In this document: piece after piece, positions 17,307 to 26,109 of the stretch
How the letters are laid out: the number at the start of each line of letters is the position of its first letter
Position numbering within the stretch: the first letter of the stretch is position 1
Assembly: GCF_002917095.1 (NCBI RefSeq)
Contig: NZ_PQGA01000017.1
Location: 1 to 64,000 of the forward strand
Direction of reading: 5' to 3'
Origin: Paraburkholderia eburnea
Lineage (GTDB): Bacteria > Pseudomonadota > Gammaproteobacteria > Burkholderiales > Burkholderiaceae
DNA: 64,000 bases
The notes under the pieces: generated by a model
What the model saw: only the letters and a program-made list of their open reading frames with translations
The model's database searches: none
What the model was told of the DNA's origin: nothing
Program-made: the position numbers and the translations under genes

Positions 17307-18488
17307 ATGAACGCCATCAAACGAATCGATCCGCGCCGACCTTTTGTCATCACCGCCGACGGACTGCGGCGCATCACGCTGGGCGAAGCGGGCAGCGCCG
17401 ATCTTTCGGCTTTGCAGCGCGCTTCGCACGGTCATGGCGCGACGGCGGCGAAGCCGCGCCGCGAAGTGCGCGAGCGCAAGCACATGCTGCTGGCGGTCGC
17501 GCATAGCGAACGCGGCGCGCTCGACGATCACGCCTGCCAGACGATTGCCGCCGCCGCCCTGTTGGCCGATGCGCAAACCGAAGTCGCGCTGCTGGTGTTT
17601 GGCGAGCTGAAAGAGGATGTCGCCGCGCGCGGCGTGGACAAGCTCATCGAACTGCCGGGTTTCGAGCGCCGCGCCTTCGCGCCCGAAAACGAACTGCGCG
17701 CATTGCAGGCCTGCGCCGCGGCGCTCGGCCCGAAGCATGTGCTCCTGCCCGACAACGCTTATGGCGACGGCGATCTGGGCCGCCGCTTTGCGGCCTCGGC
17801 CGGAGCAAGCGTCGCCACGCACGTGGTCGAAATCGACGCGCGGCACGTGGGCGTCTACGAACAGGCGAAGCGTGCCTTCGCCACGCGTGCGCTGCCTGAT
17901 GTGATCCTGCTCGCGCCCAATGCCGTGGAAACGAAGCTGCCTTTCGTGGGTGCGGGCGAAAGATTGACGGGGGACTTCATCCGCCCGGCCAGCGCGCTCG
18001 CGCAGCCGTATCGCGATCTTGGGATGGAAGAAGTCGACGCGGCCAAAGTCGCGCTGGAAGAGGCCGATTTCATCGTCGCGGCCGGCAACGGCGTGAGCGA
18101 TGTCGCCGCGTTCGAGCGGCTGGCGGGGGTGTTCGGCGCGGCCATCGGCGCGAGCCGGGTGGCCGTCGATAACGGTCACTTCACGCGCGACAAGCAGGTG
18201 GGCGCGACCGGCAAGACCGTGGAAGCGAGCGTCTATATCGCCTTCGGCATTTCGGGCGCCGTGCAGCATTTGCAGGGCATCAAGGACTGTCGCCATGTGA
18301 TCGCCGTGAACACGGACGCCAGCGCGCCCATCGCGAAGCGCGCGAATCTCACCGTGGTTGGCGACGCGCAGGCGACCATCGCCGCGCTGATCGCACAGGT
18401 GCAGGCCGCGCGCGCGGCACGCCAGTCAGGAGCCGCCGCGATCGGCACAAACGTGGAAAAGCGCAAGCCCGCAGGAGTTGCCGCATGA
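17307..18488 (+). CDS. Electron transfer flavoprotein alpha subunit, dgc-associated
   Basis: A 393-residue FixB/EtfA homologue. Its C-terminal FAD-binding block is clear: TRDKQVGATGKTVEASVYIA and FGISGAVQHLQGIK. It has a long, poorly conserved N-terminal extension (about 60 residues) compared with housekeeping EtfA proteins of about 310 residues, as seen in the betaine-linked ETFs of Pseudomonas. It should pair with the next gene and accept electrons from DgcA. No ETF:quinone oxidoreductase is in the window, which makes DgcB the likely electron outlet. The stop overlaps the next start (ATGA). Confidence 0.92.
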   Translation: MNAIKRIDPRRPFVITADGLRRITLGEAGSADLSALQRASHGHGATAAKPRREVRERKHMLLAVAHSERGALDDHACQTIAAAALLADAQTEVALLVFGELKEDVAARGVDKLIELPGFERRAFAPENELRALQACAAALGPKHVLLPDNAYGDGDLGRRFAASAGASVATHVVEIDARHVGVYEQAKRAFATRALPDVILLAPNAVETKLPFVGAGERLTGDFIRPASALAQPYRDLGMEEVDAAKVALEEADFIVAAGNGVSDVAAFERLAGVFGAAIGASRVAVDNGHFTRDKQVGATGKTVEASVYIAFGISGAVQHLQGIKDCRHVIAVNTDASAPIAKRANLTVVGDAQATIAALIAQVQAARAARQSGAAAIGTNVEKRKPAGVAA

Positions 18489-19276
18489 ACGCCAAAGTCA
18501 ACGCCAAACTGCAGCGCATTGCCGTGCTGGTTTCGACGGGGCGTCATCCCGTAAGCGGTGCGCCGCGCTACAGCCGCAACGATGCCGCCGCGCTCGAACT
18601 GGGCCGCAAGCTCGCACAGCGGCACGGCGCGCAACTCGACGTGATCCATGCGGGCGATCCCGCCGATCCGGCGCTGCCCGAATATCTCGCGCTGGGGGCG
18701 CAGCAGGTCGAGGTACTGAACTGCGCGGCGGGTGACGACGTTGCGCAGGCGCTCGCCACCCGCGTGCGCGAGCACGACCTCGTGCTGACCGGCACGCGCG
18801 CCGAGGGCGCGCACGACAGCGGCATGCTGTCGTATCGCGTCGCGGCGCTGCTGGGTTATGCACTGGTGGGTGCGGCGGTCGATCTCGAAGTCGAAGACGG
18901 GCACGCGCGCGTGCGCCAGTTCCTGCCCAAAGGCTTGCGCCGCCGCGTGGAAGCGGCACTCCCCGCAGTGGTGGCCGTGCATCCGCTCGCCGACGCGCGG
19001 CCCGCGTATGCCTATGCGCGGCTGCGCGCCGGGTCGGTCTTGCCGTCTGCGGGCCCGCGCATCGCCGATACCGAAGCCGCCGCGTGGCAATCCGGCCCCG
19101 TCGAGCGCAAGCCTCTTAAATTCGCCGCCGCCGAACGCCGCTCGGGCCACGCCCGCATGCTCGGCGCGACCACCACGGAAAGCCGTGGCGGCAACGTCGT
19201 AAATGCGGGGACTTCGGTCGAAAAAGCACAAGTGATTCTGGCGTATTTACGCGAGCATCAACTCATCGACGACTGA
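18485..19276 (+). CDS. Electron transfer flavoprotein beta subunit, dgc-associated
   Basis: A 263-residue FixA/EtfB-type protein. It has the alpha/beta nucleotide-binding fold with YSRNDAAALELGRKLAQ near residues 27-43 and the loop GTRAEGAHDSGMLSYRVAALLG near 97-118. It is divergent from housekeeping EtfB, as expected for a dedicated dimethylglycine electron carrier. It starts by a 4-bp overlap with the alpha-subunit gene. The last 30 residues form a charged tail. A 106-bp gap then precedes gbcA, where a new promoter is plausible. Confidence 0.9.
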   Translation: MNAKVNAKLQRIAVLVSTGRHPVSGAPRYSRNDAAALELGRKLAQRHGAQLDVIHAGDPADPALPEYLALGAQQVEVLNCAAGDDVAQALATRVREHDLVLTGTRAEGAHDSGMLSYRVAALLGYALVGAAVDLEVEDGHARVRQFLPKGLRRRVEAALPAVVAVHPLADARPAYAYARLRAGSVLPSAGPRIADTEAAAWQSGPVERKPLKFAAAERRSGHARMLGATTTESRGGNVVNAGTSVEKAQVILAYLREHQLIDD

Positions 19277-19382
19277 TTTCGCCGGGGCGCCAGCGGCCCG
19301 CACGAATGCGGTCCGTAACAATGCCAGCACCAAACAGACGCGTTTAACAGACGTATCAGGGACGAAGAATCCGGAGCACACG

Positions 19383-20672
19383 ATGAACGTATCGGCAAAC
19401 GTAATAGCGCAAATGCGCGCACTGTTGGAGCGGCGCAAAACGGGTTACAGCCTCGAAGCGCCTTTCTATCTGAGCGAGGAGATTTTCGCGCTCGATATGC
19501 AGGCGATTTTCAGGGAACACTGGATTCAGGTGGCCGTGGAACCGGAAATCCCGGAGCCGGGCGACTATGTGACGGTCGAGCTGGGGAGCGATTCGATCCT
19601 GATCGTGCGCGACGACGACATGCAGGTGCGCGCCTTCCACAACGTATGCCGCCATCGCGGCGCGCGTCTGTGCAACGAGGAAAAAGGCTCCGTGGGCAAT
19701 ATCGTCTGCCCGTACCATAGCTGGACCTATAACCTGAGTGGCGATCTGATGTTCGCCGAGCACATGGGCGAGCAGTTCGACCGCTGCAAGCACAGTCTCA
19801 AGAGCGTCCATGTGCAAAACCTGGCAGGCCTGATCTTCGTGTGTCTGGCCGACGAGCCGCCCGCCGATTTCGACCTCATGCGCGCGGCGATGGAGCCTTA
19901 CATGCTGCCGCATGATCTGGCCAGCTGCAAGGTGGCGGCGCAGGTCGATATCGTTGAAAAGGGCAACTGGAAACTCGTGATGGAGAACAATCGCGAGTGC
20001 TATCACTGCGTCGCGAACCATCCTGAACTGACGATTTCGCTCTACGAATACGGCTTTGGCTATCAGCGCTCGCCCGCCAACGCGGAAGGCATGGACGCTT
20101 TCGAGCGCACCTGCGTGGAGCGCGCCCAGCAGTGGGAGCAATTGAACCTGCCGTCGCTGGAAATCGAAAAACTGCTGGATGTGACGGGCTTTCGCACGCA
20201 GCGGCTGCCGCTCGATCGCGCCGGCGAATCGCAAACGCTCGATGCCAAGGTGGCCTGCAAGAAACTGCTCGGCGAATTCCGCAGCGCCGATCTGGGCGGC
20301 CTGTCGTTCTGGACCCAGCCGAATTCCTGGCATCACTTCATGAGCGATCATATCGTGTCGTTCTCGGTGATTCCGCTGTCGGCGGGCGAAACGCTGGTGC
20401 GCACGCGCTGGCTCGTGCACAAGGACGCGCGCGAAGGCATCGACTACGAGGTAGCGAACCTCACGGCGGTCTGGAACGCGACCAACAACCAGGACCGCAC
20501 GCTGGTGGAGTACTCGCAGCGCGGCGCGGCGAGCAGCGCGTATGAGCCGGGCCCGTATTCGCCCTTCACCGAAGGGCTGGTCGAAAAATTCTCGGCCTGG
20601 TATGTGGGCCGTATTGCCGCCGCGCTCGCGCGCAAGCGGTCCATTCCCCTGCGCGTGGAAAGCGGAGTCTGA
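19383..20672 (+). CDS. gbcA: Glycine betaine demethylase, Rieske oxygenase subunit
   Basis: Rieske non-heme iron monooxygenase that converts glycine betaine to dimethylglycine plus formaldehyde, using electrons from GbcB. The 429-residue protein has the Rieske ligands C89, H91, C109 and H112 (CRHRGARL and CPYHSW) and mononuclear iron ligands in ENNRECYHCVANHPE (H208 and H213). A CCGGAG site precedes the ATG. The reductase gene follows after 1 bp. Context with betaine uptake, Dgc and Sox genes makes the betaine assignment much stronger than homology to stachydrine or carnitine oxygenases alone would. Confidence 0.95.
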   Translation: MNVSANVIAQMRALLERRKTGYSLEAPFYLSEEIFALDMQAIFREHWIQVAVEPEIPEPGDYVTVELGSDSILIVRDDDMQVRAFHNVCRHRGARLCNEEKGSVGNIVCPYHSWTYNLSGDLMFAEHMGEQFDRCKHSLKSVHVQNLAGLIFVCLADEPPADFDLMRAAMEPYMLPHDLASCKVAAQVDIVEKGNWKLVMENNRECYHCVANHPELTISLYEYGFGYQRSPANAEGMDAFERTCVERAQQWEQLNLPSLEIEKLLDVTGFRTQRLPLDRAGESQTLDAKVACKKLLGEFRSADLGGLSFWTQPNSWHHFMSDHIVSFSVIPLSAGETLVRTRWLVHKDAREGIDYEVANLTAVWNATNNQDRTLVEYSQRGAASSAYEPGPYSPFTEGLVEKFSAWYVGRIAAALARKRSIPLRVESGV

Positions 20673-20673
20673 C

Positions 20674-21813
20674 ATGATGCGAGATGCGGCCCAATTCGAT
20701 CCCGCCCACAGCCGCGTGACGCGCCCGGCGTTCTGGGGCGCGCTGCCGGAGAAGTGGACGAGCGACGCCGAGGAGACGCTGGAATGCTGTCACGTGCGGC
20801 AGGAAACGCATGACGTGAAGAGCTTTTTCCTGCGCTCGCCGCAGGGCCGCACCTTCTCGTTCGAGCCGGGGCAGTTCGTTACGCTCGAACTGGAGATCGA
20901 CGGCGAGACGATGAACCGCTGCTATACGATTTCGTCCTCGCCCGCGCGCCCGCACACGCTGTCCATCACGGTCAAGCGCGTGCCGGGCGGTAAGGTCTCC
21001 AACTGGCTGCACGACAACCTCATGCCGGGCGCGACGATTCGCGTGCTTGGGCCAGCCGGCGAATTCACCTGCGCGCGCCATGCCGCGCCTAAATATCTGT
21101 TTCTTTCGGCCGGCTCGGGCATTACGCCGCTGATGTCGATGAGCCGCGCTTATCACGATCTGGCCGAGGATCGCGACATCGTATTCGTGCACAGCGCGCG
21201 CACGCCCGACGACGTGATCTTCGCGCGCGAACTGGAATTGATCGCCGCGAGCCATTCGAGTTTTCGCACTTCGTTCGTGTGCGAACGTGTGGGCGCTCGC
21301 ACGCATTGGTCGGGTGTGACGGGCTTTCTCACGCTGCCGCTGCTCAAGCTGATCGCGCCGGATTTCATGGAGCGCGAGATCTTCACCTGCGGTCCCGCGC
21401 CGTATATGAAGGCCGTGCGCGATCTGCTCGACGAAGCGGGTTTTGCGCGGGCGCGCTATCACGAAGAGAGTTTTTCGTTCGAGACGCTGGCGGCCGATGA
21501 TGTGCCTTCGTGTGTGCCGGATGACGTTGGATCCGCATCGAATGACGCCGCCACTTTCAAGGTGACGTTCACAAAGAGCCACCGCGAGATCGTCTGCGGC
21601 GAGCATCAACCTGTGCTTGCGGCGGCGCGCGAGGCGGGCGTGCGTCTGCCCGCGTCCTGTACCCAGGGCATGTGCGGCACCTGCAAGGTCAAGCTCGTTT
21701 CGGGGCAGGTGGAGATGAAGCACAACGGCGGCATTCGCCAGCGCGAAATCGATCAGGGCATGGTGCTGCTGTGCTGCAGCACGCCGCGTTCGGACCTCGT
21801 CGTCGACAAATAA
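20674..21813 (+). CDS. gbcB: Glycine betaine demethylase reductase subunit
   Basis: NAD(P)H:ferredoxin-type reductase that feeds GbcA. The 379-residue protein has an FAD domain (RCYTISSSP at about 82-90), an NAD domain (GSGITPLMSM near 148) and a C-terminal plant-type [2Fe-2S] ferredoxin domain with C329, C334, C337 and C367. The ATG at 20674 follows AGCGGAG and sits 1 bp after gbcA. A second ATG directly follows it, so the true start may be one codon later. Confidence 0.95.
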   Translation: MMRDAAQFDPAHSRVTRPAFWGALPEKWTSDAEETLECCHVRQETHDVKSFFLRSPQGRTFSFEPGQFVTLELEIDGETMNRCYTISSSPARPHTLSITVKRVPGGKVSNWLHDNLMPGATIRVLGPAGEFTCARHAAPKYLFLSAGSGITPLMSMSRAYHDLAEDRDIVFVHSARTPDDVIFARELELIAASHSSFRTSFVCERVGARTHWSGVTGFLTLPLLKLIAPDFMEREIFTCGPAPYMKAVRDLLDEAGFARARYHEESFSFETLAADDVPSCVPDDVGSASNDAATFKVTFTKSHREIVCGEHQPVLAAAREAGVRLPASCTQGMCGTCKVKLVSGQVEMKHNGGIRQREIDQGMVLLCCSTPRSDLVVDK

Positions 21814-21937
21814 ATCCGCCAATGCGCACCGCGTCGCGGCTGGACAAGATCGCGTCGGAAAACAACGGTATCGGCCATTTGTGACGGGTGAATCTGGAGG
21901 TGTAGGGCGCTCATCGCCCGAATCACAGGAGATTGCC

Positions 21938-22795
21938 GTGAAGCTGCTAGCAAAATGGTTGGGCATGGGGGTGATGTCGGTAGCGCTGGGCGCGAGCGCG
22001 CTGGCGGACAGCAAGCCGACGCTGAAAATCGGCTATGTCGAAGGCTGGGACGACAGCGTGGCGACCTCCAACGTAGCCGCGCGCATCATCGAAAAGCGCC
22101 TTGGCTATCAGGTCGAACTCGTGCCGGTGGCCGCCGGCATCATGTGGCAGGGCGTGGCGCGCGGCGACCTGGACGCCACGCTGTCCGCCTGGCTGCCGGT
22201 CACCCAGGGCGCGTACTGGGACCAGTTCAAGGGCAAGGTGGTCGATCTGGGCACCAACTTCCCGGGCGCGAAAATCGGTCTCGTGGTGCCGCAATACGTC
22301 GCGGCGAAGAGTATCGATGATCTCAACGCCCAGAAGTCGGCCTTTGCCGGGCGCATCGTCGGCATCGACGCCGGTGCCGGTGTCATGGCCAAGACCGATC
22401 AGGCGATCAAGCAATATGGTCTGAACTATGCCGTGATGCCCAGCTCCGGCAGTGGCATGACGGCGGAACTGGCGCGCTCGGTCAACGCGAACAAGCCGGT
22501 GATCGTCACGGGCTGGACGCCGCACTGGATGTTCGCCAAATACAAGCTGCGTTTCCTGGACGATCCGAAGAATGTCTTCGGCGCGGCCGAACACGTGGAT
22601 AGCGTCGCGAATCCGGGGCTGGAAACCAAGGCGCCGCCCGTGGTCGCCTTCCTCAAGAAGTTCCAGTGGAAGCCGGGCGAGATCGACAGCGTGATGCTTG
22701 CGATCCAGAACGGCACCAAACCCGACGCCGCCGCCGACACCTGGATCGCCGCGCACGGCGAACGCGTGCAGGACTGGGTGGCGTCCGCGCAGTAA
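21938..22795 (+). CDS. Glycine betaine ABC transporter, substrate-binding protein
   Basis: A 285-residue OpuAC-type periplasmic binding protein. The N-terminus (basic MKLLAKW, hydrophobic core, ALA cleavage site near residue 22) is a signal peptide. The mature part starts with the family segment KPTLKIGYVEGWDDSVA and contains many tryptophans suited to binding a quaternary ammonium group (for example GYVEGWDD, LSAWLPVTQGAYWD and VTGWTPHWMF). The start is GTG, chosen because a CAGGAGA site lies just upstream and the signal peptide begins there. The ATPase and permease genes follow. Ligand choice among betaine, choline and carnitine is not decided by sequence alone; betaine is favoured by context. 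Confidence 0.92.
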   Translation: MKLLAKWLGMGVMSVALGASALADSKPTLKIGYVEGWDDSVATSNVAARIIEKRLGYQVELVPVAAGIMWQGVARGDLDATLSAWLPVTQGAYWDQFKGKVVDLGTNFPGAKIGLVVPQYVAAKSIDDLNAQKSAFAGRIVGIDAGAGVMAKTDQAIKQYGLNYAVMPSSGSGMTAELARSVNANKPVIVTGWTPHWMFAKYKLRFLDDPKNVFGAAEHVDSVANPGLETKAPPVVAFLKKFQWKPGEIDSVMLAIQNGTKPDAAADTWIAAHGERVQDWVASAQ

Positions 22796-22906
22796 GCGCG
22801 CCAAGGCACACAGTAAGGCATCCGAAACGTGTCGCCGCGCGCCGCGCCGGCATGCATGTTCAGACACAGTGCGGGCCGGTGCCTGCATCACGAGGAGATG
22901 GACTCG

Positions 22907-24079
22907 ATGAAATCCCCCAAGATCGTGGTTGACGGACTCTGCAAGGTGTTCGGTCCCAACCCCAAGGTGGCACGCGAGATGTTGGCGCGCGGCGCGACCA
23001 AGGACGAACTGTTTCGCCAGACCGGCTATGTCCTTGGCGTCAACAACGCGAGTTTCGAAGTCCAGGAGGGCGAGATCTTCGTGCTGATGGGCCTGTCCGG
23101 CTCCGGCAAGTCCACCTTGATCCGCCTCATCAACCGCCTGGTCGAACCGACTGCCGGCCGCGTGGTGATCGATGGCCGCGACATCGCGGCGGTGCGCCGC
23201 TCGGAACTCGTGTCGCTGCGCCGCACCGACATGAGCATGGTGTTCCAGTCCTTCGCGCTGATGCCGCAACGCACCGTGCTCTCCAACGCGGCGTTCGGCC
23301 TGGAAGTGGCGGGCATGGGCCGCAAGGCGCGCGAGCAGCGCGCGCTGGAGGTGCTGGAACAGGTCGGACTCGCGGCCTTCGCGAACAAACTGCCCGCCGA
23401 GTTGTCGGGCGGCATGCAGCAGCGCGTGGGCCTTGCGCGCGCGCTGGCCGTGAATCCCTCGCTGATGATCATGGACGAAGCGTTTTCCGCACTCGATCCG
23501 CTCAAGCGCAAGGAAATGCAGAACGTGCTGTTGCAACTGCAGAAGGAGCAGCGCCGCACCATCATGTTCGTTTCGCACGATCTGGAGGAGGCGCTGCGTA
23601 TCGGCAGCCGCATCGCCATCATGGAAGGCGGGCGCATCGTGCAGATCGGTACGCCGCGCGAGATCATCAGTAATCCTGCCGATGAATACGTGCGCGCCTT
23701 TTTCGACGGCGTGGACACGAGCCGTTACCTCACTGCGGGCGATCTGATGCAGTCCGAGCGTGTGCCGCTGGTGCGCTCGCTCGACGCCATGAGCGTGGCC
23801 GCGTCGCTGAACGGCAGCGCAGATTATGCCTTCGTGCTGGACGCCGAACGCCGTATCAGCGGCTTCGTCACGCGCGACGCCATCGGCGTGGCGAAACCGC
23901 AGCTCAAGAAGATCGAATGCATTTCGCGCGGCGCGCCGCTCGAACAGGTCGTCTCGCGCGTGTGCGCGAATCCGGTCGCGCTGCCCGTGGTCGACGACGA
24001 AGGCCGCTTCTGCGGTTCGATCGATCAGGCGGCCGTCCTCAAGGTCATGATGCGCAACGGGAGTCATCACCATGTCTGA
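22907..24079 (+). CDS. Glycine betaine ABC transporter, ATP-binding protein (ProV/OpuAA type)
   Basis: A 390-residue ATPase of the quaternary amine uptake family. The Walker A motif GLSGSGKST spans about 62-70, the signature LSGGMQQR 166-173 and the Walker B LMIMDE 186-191. A C-terminal regulatory region (about 280-390) looks like the paired CBS domains usual in ProV proteins. The start at 22907 has a CGAGGAG site at proper spacing; the ATG at 22898 would touch that site. It overlaps the permease gene by 8 bp. Confidence 0.94.
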   Translation: MKSPKIVVDGLCKVFGPNPKVAREMLARGATKDELFRQTGYVLGVNNASFEVQEGEIFVLMGLSGSGKSTLIRLINRLVEPTAGRVVIDGRDIAAVRRSELVSLRRTDMSMVFQSFALMPQRTVLSNAAFGLEVAGMGRKAREQRALEVLEQVGLAAFANKLPAELSGGMQQRVGLARALAVNPSLMIMDEAFSALDPLKRKEMQNVLLQLQKEQRRTIMFVSHDLEEALRIGSRIAIMEGGRIVQIGTPREIISNPADEYVRAFFDGVDTSRYLTAGDLMQSERVPLVRSLDAMSVAASLNGSADYAFVLDAERRISGFVTRDAIGVAKPQLKKIECISRGAPLEQVVSRVCANPVALPVVDDEGRFCGSIDQAAVLKVMMRNGSHHHV

Positions 24080-24968
24080 GATCATTCCGCTTGGCCGCTG
24101 GGTGGACCAGTCGGTCCACTACCTGCTCGACCACGACGCCAATACCTTCGACGCCATCGGGCGTGGAATCGAGAGCTTCGCGAAGCTCATCGAACAAGGC
24201 TTGCAAGGCATCCCCATGCCGCTGCTGATGGCGATCTTCGTGGTGGGCGGATTGTGGCGCGTGGGTTGGCGCTTCGCGGTGTTCGCGCTGGCGTCGCTGC
24301 TGCTGATCTATGCGACCGGCTTCTGGGATCAGACCGTCGTCACGCTCGCGCTCACGCTGTCTTCGACGCTCATTAGCCTCGTGCTGGGCGTGCCGCTCGG
24401 CATCTGGACCGCGAAGAGCAAGCTCGTGCAGACCGTCGTGCGGCCGATCCTCGACCTGATGCAGACGATGCCCGCGTTCGTCTATCTGATTCCGGCGGCG
24501 ATGCTGTTCGGTCTGGGCCGCGTGCCCGGCATCCTGTCGACGGTGATCTTCGCGATGCCGCCCGCCGTGCGTCTCACGAGTCTGGGCATCCGCCACGTGA
24601 ACCGCGAGATCGTCGAAGCCGGGCAGGCGTTCGGCTGCACGCCGTGGCAACTGCTCTACAAGGTGCAGTTTCCCAACGCGCTGCCTTCGATCATGCAGGG
24701 CGTGAACCAGACCATCATGATGGCGCTGTCGATGGTCATCATCGCGTCGATGGTGGGCGCCGGAGGTCTGGGCAACGACGTGCTGGCGAGCATTCAGCGC
24801 CTCGATATCGGCCTGGGCTTTGAAAGCGGTCTGTCCGTGGTGCTGCTGGCGATTATTCTCGACCGCATCACCGAAAGCTTCGGGCGCGCGCCGGGTGCCG
24901 CAAAGGCGCCGCTGTTCTCGGGCCTCAAGCAGGTGTTGCGCGTGCGCGCCGTGCCCGCCGAGGCTTGA
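24072..24968 (+). CDS. Glycine betaine ABC transporter, permease (ProW type)
   Basis: A 298-residue inner-membrane permease with about six hydrophobic segments between residues 50 and 280. The EAA loop, which contacts the ATPase, reads EAGQAFGCTPWQLLYKVQFP. The gene begins inside the end of the ATPase gene. With the binding protein and ATPase it forms a complete importer directly downstream of gbcAB, so uptake and first catabolic step are likely co-regulated. A 90-bp gap leads to the GbdR-type regulator. Confidence 0.94.
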   Translation: MSEIIPLGRWVDQSVHYLLDHDANTFDAIGRGIESFAKLIEQGLQGIPMPLLMAIFVVGGLWRVGWRFAVFALASLLLIYATGFWDQTVVTLALTLSSTLISLVLGVPLGIWTAKSKLVQTVVRPILDLMQTMPAFVYLIPAAMLFGLGRVPGILSTVIFAMPPAVRLTSLGIRHVNREIVEAGQAFGCTPWQLLYKVQFPNALPSIMQGVNQTIMMALSMVIIASMVGAGGLGNDVLASIQRLDIGLGFESGLSVVLLAIILDRITESFGRAPGAAKAPLFSGLKQVLRVRAVPAEA

Positions 24969-25058
24969 CCCGAAGAAGCCGTTCGTCCACGCGTAAGCGG
25001 CGAGCCGATGTCGAACAGGCATGGCTCGCCCGAATCGTCTCCAGAGAAGGGGCGTAAT

Positions 25059-26090
25059 GTGATTGCGGACATGAGCACGGAGATCGCTGCCGACATCGCC
25101 GAAATGGCCCCGCAGGCCAGTCAGGCATCGTCGCAGGCATCCACATTCAAGCATTTCGGCTTCCTGACTTTGCCGCATTTCTCGATGATCGCGTTTTCGA
25201 GCGCCGTCGAAGTGCTGCGTATGGCCAATTACGTGGGCAACGGCGAGCACTATCGCTGGTCGATCTATTCGCTCGACGGGCAGCCCGCGCGGGCCAGCAA
25301 CGGCATCACGGTGCGTCCGACCCAGGCGCTCGACCCCGATGACCTGCCGGACGTGATGATCGTGTGCGGCGGCATCCGCATTCGCGACGTGGTGGACGAT
25401 TCCGTGCGCGCCGCGCTCGCCCGGATCGCGCGCAGCGGCAGGCCGCTGGGCGGCATCTGTACGGGCGCGTATGCGTTGATGTCGAGCGGGTTGCTCGACG
25501 GTTATCGCTGCGCGGTGCACTGGGAGAGTCTTTCAGCGCTGCATGAGGAGTTTCCGCGCGTGCGTTTCGCCGACGAACTCTTCGTGGTCGATCGCGACCG
25601 TCTGACCTGCACGGGCGGCACCGCGCCGCTCGACCTGATGCTCGATATCGTGAGCGCGCGTTTAGGTCAGCCGCTGGCCGCGAAGGTCTCCGAGCAATTC
25701 ATCCTCGAACGCATTCGCGGCGCGAGCGACCTGCAGCCGATTCCCGTCGATGCGCGCGTGGGCTTTTCGCGCGCCGAACTCGTGGAAGTCGTGCGGCTCA
25801 TGGAAGCCAATCTCAAGGAGCCGCTTTCACTCGAGGAACTGGCGCGTCTCGTGCGGCTCTCACAGCGACATTTGCAGCGCATGTTCAAGGCGTATCTGAA
25901 CATTTCGCCCGCGCATTACTATCTGACGCTGCGTTTGAAGCGCGCGCGCGAACTGCTGCGCACGACCGATATGTCGGTGGCGCATATCACGTCGAATTGC
26001 GGTTTCAATTCGCCTTGCCATTTCAGCAAGGCGTATCGCGTGCAATTCGGACATGCGCCGAGTTTCGAGCGGCGCGCGGGGCGCGCCTGA
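25059..26090 (+). CDS. GATase1-like AraC family regulator (GbdR type)
   Basis: About 343 residues: an N-terminal GATase1-like ligand domain (LTLPHFSMIAFSSAVEVLRMANY onward) and a C-terminal AraC DNA-binding domain (SLEELARLVRLSQRHLQRMF and NCGFNSPCHFSKAY). It closely resembles the regulator at 8807-9829. Its place directly after the gbc genes and the importer makes it the better candidate for GbdR, the betaine/dimethylglycine-responsive activator. The start is chosen as GTG because GAAGGGG lies 6-7 bp upstream. ATG codons at 25008 and 25071 are alternatives and change only the unconserved N-terminus. Confidence 0.9.
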   Translation: MIADMSTEIAADIAEMAPQASQASSQASTFKHFGFLTLPHFSMIAFSSAVEVLRMANYVGNGEHYRWSIYSLDGQPARASNGITVRPTQALDPDDLPDVMIVCGGIRIRDVVDDSVRAALARIARSGRPLGGICTGAYALMSSGLLDGYRCAVHWESLSALHEEFPRVRFADELFVVDRDRLTCTGGTAPLDLMLDIVSARLGQPLAAKVSEQFILERIRGASDLQPIPVDARVGFSRAELVEVVRLMEANLKEPLSLEELARLVRLSQRHLQRMFKAYLNISPAHYYLTLRLKRARELLRTTDMSVAHITSNCGFNSPCHFSKAYRVQFGHAPSFERRAGRA

Positions 26091-26109
26091 AACGCCGATG
26101 CGGCAAACG

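Noticed and set aside
13799..17377. Very long open frame (about 1190 codons) on the minus strand across dgcA, dgcB and the ETF gene
   Set aside because: It lies antisense to three strongly conserved genes. The translated product is His/Arg/Ala-rich without domains, as usual for GC-rich antisense frames.
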